Made by a program: the position numbers and the translations under genes
Part shown: one piece after another, positions 58,701 to 64,000 of the stretch
Layout: each line of letters opens with the position of its first letter
Position numbering within the stretch: position 1 is the first letter of the stretch
Assembly (NCBI GenBank): GCA_905331475.1
Contig: CAJNYU010003862.1
Location: 58,466-122,465 of the forward strand
Source: Rotaria socialis
Taxonomy: Eukaryota; Rotifera; Eurotatoria; Philodinida; Philodinidae
Reading direction: 5' to 3'
Length of the DNA: 64,000 nt
The notes under the pieces: model-generated
Databases searched by the model: none
What the model was told of the DNA's origin: nothing
Seen by the model: only the letters and a program-made list of their open reading frames with translations

Positions 58701-58823
58701 CATTGATAGAACGCGAATATTTATCGTGCGCAACACACAACAGGTATGTTAACTGGATCCAACATAATTCTCATTTATTTCCAATGTTCTCTTAGTAGGA
58801 AACAGTACAATTATATGGCTTAG
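55715..58823 (+). CDS. CUL3: Cullin-3-like ubiquitin ligase scaffold, divergent
   Basis: Eight exons: 55715-55747, 55926-56123, 56183-57283, 57335-57397, 57450-58166, 58248-58577, 58637-58743, 58799-58823; about 857 residues against about 770 for animal CUL3. N-terminal repeats match CUL3 (GEKLYTNTRALITEHLVGKV, MESSGVVHMIESKNYDDLSL then MYRVFKRVPNG). The cullin-homology part is intact (SEYISLFINDELL, LKHFAQRLLSKR, LHVSTYQMIVLMLFN, EIHERTNI), as is the winged-helix end with the neddylation lysine context (AAIVRIMKAHKTMQH) and IESLIEREYL. The last tiny exon gives KQYNYMA, the typical YxYxA cullin end. CUL3 holds BTB adaptors and RBX1 to ubiquitinate substrates. The extra length comes from an apparent repeated segment before residue 450. 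A divergent paralogue is likely. Confidence 0.9.
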
Positions 58824-59336
58824 GACAAATAATGAACAGTGATTCTCTGGCGTATTTTTTGTTTTGAATTTCGGTACAACTAATTTTTCTGTAAAGTCTC
58901 GAAATCAAGTTGTTAATAAAATAAATTTACAGTTGTTCTACTGGTTTCGTTCAAGATATTTAGTTACGTTTCTCAGTAAACAATACTCTGTGGTCACCTC
59001 TATTCTTCTAATAATTAATTATTCTCGTAAATTCACACTTACTTATAAACATAATATCAAATAAACAATAAACTGTTGTCTCTCTTGTCGCCTCTCATCG
59101 ACAAAGTGATCAAAGATTCACATTGAGCGAGTGATGGCATAACCTCATTACGTCGGGTAACGATCTTCTGTTAGGACTGAGGGTGTGGGTGTGATTGCGA
59201 GTTGATGCCTGTTCGAATGAAGGAAGTATTCACACCCTCACTTTAGACGATTTGCAGAGAATTCGGCTAACGCTAATAACATAAAGTTTGAATACAGAAT
59301 ACATTTATGGTCTACTCCAGTACAGATATTGAGCAG
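58824..59336. other. Intergenic with diverged fragment of the long repeat
   Basis: Between the convergent 3' ends of the cullin and tubulin-like genes. The part 59028-59128 is a diverged third copy of the long repeat. At 59180-59243 complementary words (CTGAGGGTGTG and CACACCCTCA) could form a hairpin of about 10 bp. Confidence 0.5.
59028..59128 (+). repeat. Diverged partial copy C of the long repeat
   Basis: From AAATTCACACTTACTTATAA through TCGCCTCTCATCGACAAAGT and GATCAAAGATT, this segment aligns with 53933-54040 of copy A with roughly 85% identity by eye and a shorter CT tract. Its presence shows that the repeat belongs to an older family and that the identical pair is a later event. Confidence 0.7.
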
Positions 59337-60605
59337 TTATTTAAAAGGAGTGGCTAAATTCAATTCATTGGCGTTGATAATCTCACTTTCCAACTCTTGA
59401 TAATTGCTTTTTAGACCTTGCAAAAAATCATTTGCTTCATTGACTTCTGCTGTTTCGTCTTGTGTATTTGACGATTGATTCAGAGCTATCTCGCAAAGAT
59501 ATTTTGATGTAGCCATCTCGTTCACTAATGCGCACACTTGTTTATCAGTCAATGCAATATCGGAATCATCATCGAAAATATACGGACGGCAATAATTAAT
59601 TCCGCATTTAAATCCAGTCGGTGTTGTATCAGAAAATCGCCACCATTGTTTCATAGCGATAATTAATTTTTGTCCGATTTCTTTCGGAATGATATTTTCA
59701 CCTCGAAAATGTAGCGTTGCAGATAACAGCATCTTGTACGGAGTTGACTGATGTACAAAACAAGTATGCGCTTGAGAGAATAACGGAACACACATATCGT
59801 ACACTGATGGTGATTTGAAATCCTTTTGTGTACTGCATGAAAATGGTATTAATGGTAAAAGAAATGATGAAATTATTTTCATCGTCGGGAAAGGAATAAG
59901 TGCTGTTTGAAATTCGTTCAAATCTGTTAGTAAAGAACCCTTAAATCTCATGGAACATGTAATATTACTCCAACACGTAGCTATCAGCCTATTCATATTA
60001 GCGTATGCAGGATTGGCGATCTCAAGTCGATGTTTGCATAGATTGAAAATAGCTTTGTTCTCCATGGGGATAACGACATGGGCCAATTCCAGCAGATTGT
60101 ACATACTACTAACATCAATAGACGAGCCAAATATGGAATTCGTCACAATCGTTTTCTTTGTGTAATCGGATGCAAATTTTTGTAAAAGTTCAGAAGTAAA
60201 ACTCGAACATTGACCATTCATAGCATGAGATATTATGAAACCATCAAAATTATCATAATCTTCGATTTGCTTTCGAATCGTATCGAGAACTGACTCCAAA
60301 GAATTATTTGCCAATAAATGAAACTGATCGTTGGAATATAAGTTTCGGTATTTACTGGATTTTACTGTGTCCATTGTTGAACAATTAGAATCGATAAAAA
60401 GAGCACGAGGACGATAGTTTTTCTTTTCCGAGAAGAAACATTTTGGAGGAACGTTTGCTTCTGTTCCGTTAACGATATTACCATCGGCAGTTAAACTATG
60501 CTCTAAACAATATAATTCCCAACAGCGATGACCGATTTCGATACCAGCCGATCCAATATGAAGTTGGAAGACTTCACGATGATTCATATCATTGTTATTT
60601 GCCAT
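59337..60605 (-). CDS. Degenerate alpha-tubulin-like protein (pseudo-GTPase)
   Basis: Single coding exon of 422 residues from ATG 60605 (MANNNDMNHREVFQLHIGSA); a TTTTGCAG just upstream suggests a 5' UTR intron. It follows alpha-tubulin along its length: REVFQLHIGSAGIEIG, CWELYCLEHSLTADG, LFIDSNCSTMDTV, NKAIFNLCKHRLEIANPAYA then NMNRLI, TDLNEFQTALIPFP, PTGFKCGINYCRP. The tubulin/FtsZ glycine loop GGGTGSG is replaced by MNGQCSS near residue 130, the upstream ANNYARGHYT loop region is deleted, and the H11-H12 region is shortened, without the WYVGEGM motif. The alpha-type catalytic Glu in LxEFQ is kept. It should not bind GTP normally. The frame is open for 422 codons, so it is probably expressed rather than a dead copy. 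Confidence 0.88.
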   Translation of the reverse strand: MANNNDMNHREVFQLHIGSAGIEIGHRCWELYCLEHSLTADGNIVNGTEANVPPKCFFSEKKNYRPRALFIDSNCSTMDTVKSSKYRNLYSNDQFHLLANNSLESVLDTIRKQIEDYDNFDGFIISHAMNGQCSSFTSELLQKFASDYTKKTIVTNSIFGSSIDVSSMYNLLELAHVVIPMENKAIFNLCKHRLEIANPAYANMNRLIATCWSNITCSMRFKGSLLTDLNEFQTALIPFPTMKIISSFLLPLIPFSCSTQKDFKSPSVYDMCVPLFSQAHTCFVHQSTPYKMLLSATLHFRGENIIPKEIGQKLIIAMKQWWRFSDTTPTGFKCGINYCRPYIFDDDSDIALTDKQVCALVNEMATSKYLCEIALNQSSNTQDETAEVNEANDFLQGLKSNYQELESEIINANELNLATPFK

Positions 60606-61838
60606 GATGAAAATCTGCAAAAGAAATACTTTTCATTCGAATAGTGACTGAATTTTAGAATTTGACAAAAATCTGATAAATCTCGAGTACATGAAAATAT
60701 TGAATGTTAAACAAAAAAAAAGTTAAAATTCCAAAATATATTTCAACTCGGCGTTGCAAATTACGAAGGAAAAAGAAAGGTGAGAGTCATATGGCAATAC
60801 TTCGCTTTTCTTCTTGTATGAGTCACATGTGATACACATTAAAAGGAAAGAAATAATGATATACTATTTCTAGAAGATATACAAAAACAACAAACTTTTA
60901 TTAAGCAATTACATAGAAAACTAAGTTCGATGATTGAGAAAACTGAAATTAACAGCAACGACTAAATAAATCTTGTCTAATATCCTTTTCTATCTCGATC
61001 AATTTTAGCTTATGGATGAGCGAACAAACAGACGAACGATGCACTGAACTATCTGCTTGCTGCTGTCGGTATGCGCAGTTCTTTCGCTCGCTTATAGCAG
61101 CCGTTTCTTTGATGTCACTTCTCCGCTGATATTTAAAAGTTGACTATTGTGCGGCGCTTCTTCTGTTTTCGACTAGAGTGAGGCACAGAGGTGGATTCAA
61201 CTTGTAACGAAAAATAAATTCATTTCGTCGATCTCAACTCTTAGTTTCCAATAATCGATTTTCAAGAATGATTAGACAACGCATTTCGTGTCTTTTTTTA
61301 TTAGGAGAACACTCGGCAAGGCTCTACATATTGAGAACAATGAAATAGACACATAGAATTGCGAATAAAAAGAAAAATCTCATGGAAAATAACAATCCAC
61401 TACTATTTCGATAATTCATTTTCACAAACACTTTCGCTATTGCACACGGAGTTTATGGCCATGTGCAGAAAAGTAATGTAACGATTTTCGATTGTCAAGG
61501 GCACCATTAGAAAGAGCATTAAAAATTTAACAATACTAGGTATTTTTTTTTTGCTTGTGAAATAACTTGTCAAAATGGGGGTTTTAAAAAGTTTATTAGA
61601 TGACTGAATCCTACATTTAAAAAAAATAGATTTATTGCCGAACTTCAGTGGGAATGGAGATGGTCGTGGGTGATTAACTTCTTTAGTTACATCACCCTCA
61701 GGTCAGTGCATTGATAATCTATTAAATATATAATGAAATTTCGGCGCCATACTATGTTCATGCTTAGCAACAACGAAAGGCTTCATTCATATCATTTAGT
61801 TTCAGTTTAAAATTTTCTGCTTTAACCATTTCAATACA
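60606..61838. promoter_or_regulatory. Divergent intergenic region (tubulin-like / CUB-LDLa)
   Basis: About 1.2 kb between two divergently transcribed genes. No reading frame recognised. Around 61620-61650 there is a short match (ATTTATTGCCGAAC) to the end of the fold-back element at 33.7 kb (ATTTATTACCGAAC), perhaps a remnant. Confidence 0.4.
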
Positions 61839-62702
61839 ATGGTAATATTTAGTTTATTAAGACTTTCAACTATTTTATGTTTGTTAATTTCAATCATTCG
61901 GGTCAATCATGCTAAAGGTGTTAAAGAAAAATGTAAATATTTGATATTTTCTTTTAAAGAGAATCGATTCCGAGTTTTTTATTACTTTCATCTAGATTAT
62001 ATGGATAGAATGTGTGGAGACGATCCTTTTATTTTGAACGGTGATAATAGACCGGGTATTTCATTTTATTTAACCAGCAATAGTAAATATAAAGCCAATT
62101 TAAACTGTACTGTGAAATTTCGTACAGCTCAACCAAGTCAACGGTTGATTGTAACAATAGAAAGAATGAATATTCTTGATTGTCCAGGTGATTTATTGAA
62201 AATCTATGATGGCAAAAAAATAGTTAATGCAAATCTTGAACGTCAATGTGGTTCGAGTGCATCTTTCACTTTTACAGTATGATGTTAATCAAAATTTCGA
62301 TTTAACAAAAATAATAAAAAATGTTTCGAATACTTTAGAGTTCAACAACGCAAGTGACAATGATATTTACAAGTAATACAGAAAGGGAATCATCTGGATT
62401 TAAAATTGCTATTGCCCTTCATTTTCCAAGTATGATTCTGTAATTGTAATCGATTATTTTATAATAGATTCTTCAATTTAGTGATAGCTCATTGTCCTCA
62501 AAATCTTGGCTTTTATCTTTGTAAAAATAAGAATTGTATTTCAAAAAAACTTGAATGTAACGGAGGCGATCATTGTGGTGATGGAACCGATGAAATTCAA
62601 TGCGGCTTTCTTTCGGGTTAATTTTCGTTTTAATTCGATTTCGACAATAAATAATAATGATAATAATTTTCTTTATTTACACCCTTCCTTTACAGACGAT
62701 TA
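61839..62702 (+). CDS. Short secreted CUB-LDLa protein
   Basis: Start at 61839 with a signal peptide (LLRLSTILCLLISIIRVNHA). Four or five exons: 61839-about 61917, about 61997-62276, 62340-62430, 62481-62618 and a terminal exon coding only SDD before the stop near 62702. The CUB domain shows CGDDPFILN, CTVKFRTAQPSQRLIVTIER, CPGDLLKIYDGK and SSGFKIAIALHF. It is followed by an LDL-receptor class A module with CKNKNCISKKLECNGGDHCG and DGTDEIQC, where the acidic calcium-binding residues are present. The product is about 190 residues, soluble, with no membrane segment. CUB-LDLa proteins bind ligands or matrix outside the cell. The identical repeat copy B begins only about 75 bp after the stop, so the locus may have been truncated by it. 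Confidence 0.75.
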
Positions 62703-63326
62703 AAATCACCGGATAGTTTTAATCAATTTTTGAAAGGAAATATTCGTGCCCTATTGATTCTAATAAACAGATGCGGATGAGAAAAAAACGAATGTTTCAC
62801 TAGTAAAATAGATTTCCCAACAGCAAGCAACGCATGTCAACACTAGACTGTGAACGAACAGTAGGAGGCACGAAGTTCATTTAACATATCAGAGAAACGA
62901 ATATTTTCTCTATTAGAATAACTCTCAATGAAAACTGTTCTTTTCATCTAAACCGAAATCAAATATAATAATCATGAATTTCCAACAAATTGCGTGTTTC
63001 ACTCAATAGATCCGTTTCAATGAACATCTTGTTACTGAAAAACGAACTGCAGGTTAAATGCATAATACATTCAATATTCTCATTAAATGATAATAGTTTG
63101 TCACTTCTCTATCTACTGCTTTGATTGTATTCGATACGGCACGCGCCACTGTTTTCCTTTTAAATTCACACTTACTTGTAAACATAATATCAAACAAACA
63201 ATAAACAATTCTCTCTCTCTCTCTCCTGTCGCCTCTAATAGACTAAGTGATCAAAGATTAGCATTGAACTTCATTCGCATTCAAAAGCATTTTCCAACTA
63301 ATTTAAAGACGATCTACTAGAAAAAC

Positions 63327-63557
63327 ATGAGAATACTTTTGCTCATTACTGTTCTTCTGGTGGAATTTCATAATATTGAATATTTTATCTGTCATCATTT
63401 AACAATAAATTGTGAATATTTATTTCAGAACGAGAATCAACTTTCCCTTGCCCAATTAGTGTTTATCTATACAATCCCATCATTGTTTGTCTTCCTCTTC
63501 TCTTCTCTCTTCTTGTTTATAAATATCTACTCTATTTTAACTTCAACATATCATTAA
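63327..63557 (+). CDS. Small hydrophobic ORF in repeat copy B
   Basis: Translation identical to the 76-codon frame at 54099-54329: a hydrophobic start and a hydrophobic C-terminal half. Uncertain whether coding. Confidence 0.3.
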   Translation: MRILLLITVLLVEFHNIEYFICHHLTINCEYLFQNENQLSLAQLVFIYTIPSLFVFLFSSLFLFINIYSILTSTYH

Positions 63558-63562
63558 ACAAA

Positions 63563-63946
63563 ATGAAACGCATCAATGGATCATCGTTGCATCCAAGTAT
63601 CGAATCTTTTCAATACCATATTTCATTGACATCAACACCAAAACGTTTCAATAAATCGAACTATTCACAACCGTTGTCATCCACTTTGTCGACATCAAAT
63701 AATTCTCTGAAAAAATTGGATTTATCCATATCAGCCATAACATTAATTAATAAACCAACATTAAATTGTAAAAAACCACGTCAACCTCATCATCGTAGAA
63801 AGAGACGAGGGCCCATACATTCGTCTACAGTTATCAAATACATTGACCTTAACGATTTACTATACTCAACACGCGCTGTAAGAAAACAACGAGAAAGTAC
63901 GCAACATCAATTTACGAAAAATGAAATGAAAATATACGTTGTATAA
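63563..63946 (+). CDS. Small basic Ser-rich protein in repeat copy B
   Basis: Translation identical to the 127-codon frame at 54335-54718, with the basic cluster HHRRKRRG. The absence of any difference in coding or non-coding parts means selection cannot be judged from this pair. Confidence 0.45.
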   Translation: MKRINGSSLHPSIESFQYHISLTSTPKRFNKSNYSQPLSSTLSTSNNSLKKLDLSISAITLINKPTLNCKKPRQPHHRRKRRGPIHSSTVIKYIDLNDLLYSTRAVRKQRESTQHQFTKNEMKIYVV

Positions 63947-64000
63947 TCAAGACTGAAACTATTAATTTTATTGCCGTTTTTTTTTGTTTACTTGAATCCC

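Larger units (their letters stand above)
62777..64000 (+). repeat. Long direct repeat, copy B (cut by window end)
   Basis: Starts at ATGAGAAAAAAACGAATGTT and runs to the window end, matching 53549-54772 base for base as far as I can see. The left border is sharp: TATTC before copy A, ATGCGG before copy B. It includes the same two frames as copy A. Confidence 0.9.

Noticed and set aside
1..64000. tRNA genes, rRNA, CRISPR arrays or bacterial operons
   Set aside because: Scanned by eye for T-arm motifs, conserved rRNA words and spaced direct repeats; none was convincing. Introns and animal genes rule out a prokaryotic source.

Overview
The window looks like nuclear DNA of a small-genome invertebrate, most likely a bdelloid rotifer. 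It is AT-rich with dense genes. Many introns are only 40-60 nt with clean GT...AG ends, and 3' ends are short. Conserved animal genes (SLC12A9, TIPRL, TMEM33, an R7-type RGS, cullin-3) sit beside bacterial- or plant-looking genes (an AhpD/carboxymuconolactone decarboxylase-like protein and a tocopherol cyclase-like protein). There is no operon, phage or plasmid structure. The taxon is my inference; no marker gene or rRNA is present to prove it.

Layout. 1-11 kb is gene-poor: one intact single-exon AhpD-like gene (4408-5022, minus), decayed minus-strand coding remnants (a P-loop NTPase piece near 3 kb, an interrupted frame at 7.6-8.2 kb) and an unidentified 192-codon frame near 9.8 kb. 11-28 kb (minus) holds exons that can be joined into one very large secreted or cell-surface protein: signal peptide, two copies of a domain resembling Bacteroidetes surface-protein domains, half an EGF module, two NHL beta-propeller exons, a Thr-rich stalk, EGF modules, a REJ domain and a GAIN/GPS region, ending without the polycystin membrane domain. 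30-31 kb carries a second, membrane-anchored EGF gene whose EGF exons and intron are recent copies of those at 16 kb. 31-34 kb is rich in fold-back and hAT-like repeats and has a small Cys-rich secreted protein.

34-41 kb (minus): TIPRL and SLC12A9 as neighbours. 41-43 kb (plus): tocopherol cyclase-like gene. 44-46 kb (minus): a cation-diffusion-facilitator transporter whose metal site looks altered. 48-53 kb (plus): TMEM33, then a DEP-GGL-RGS protein. 53.5-54.8 kb and 62.8-64 kb are two apparently identical copies of a repeat 9,228 bp apart, with a third diverged fragment near 59 kb. Between them lie a divergent cullin-3 with an apparent internal duplication (55.7-58.8 kb, plus), a strongly degenerate alpha-tubulin-like gene lacking the GTP glycine loop (59.3-60.6 kb, minus) and a short secreted CUB-LDLa protein (61.8-62.7 kb, plus).

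Exon borders were read by eye from splice signals, reading frame and family alignment from memory. The most unusual items are the chimeric REJ/GPS gene with bacterial-type exons, the pseudo-GTPase tubulin, the cullin duplication and a 437-bp GCC-rich hAT-type MITE with perfect 8-bp target duplications.
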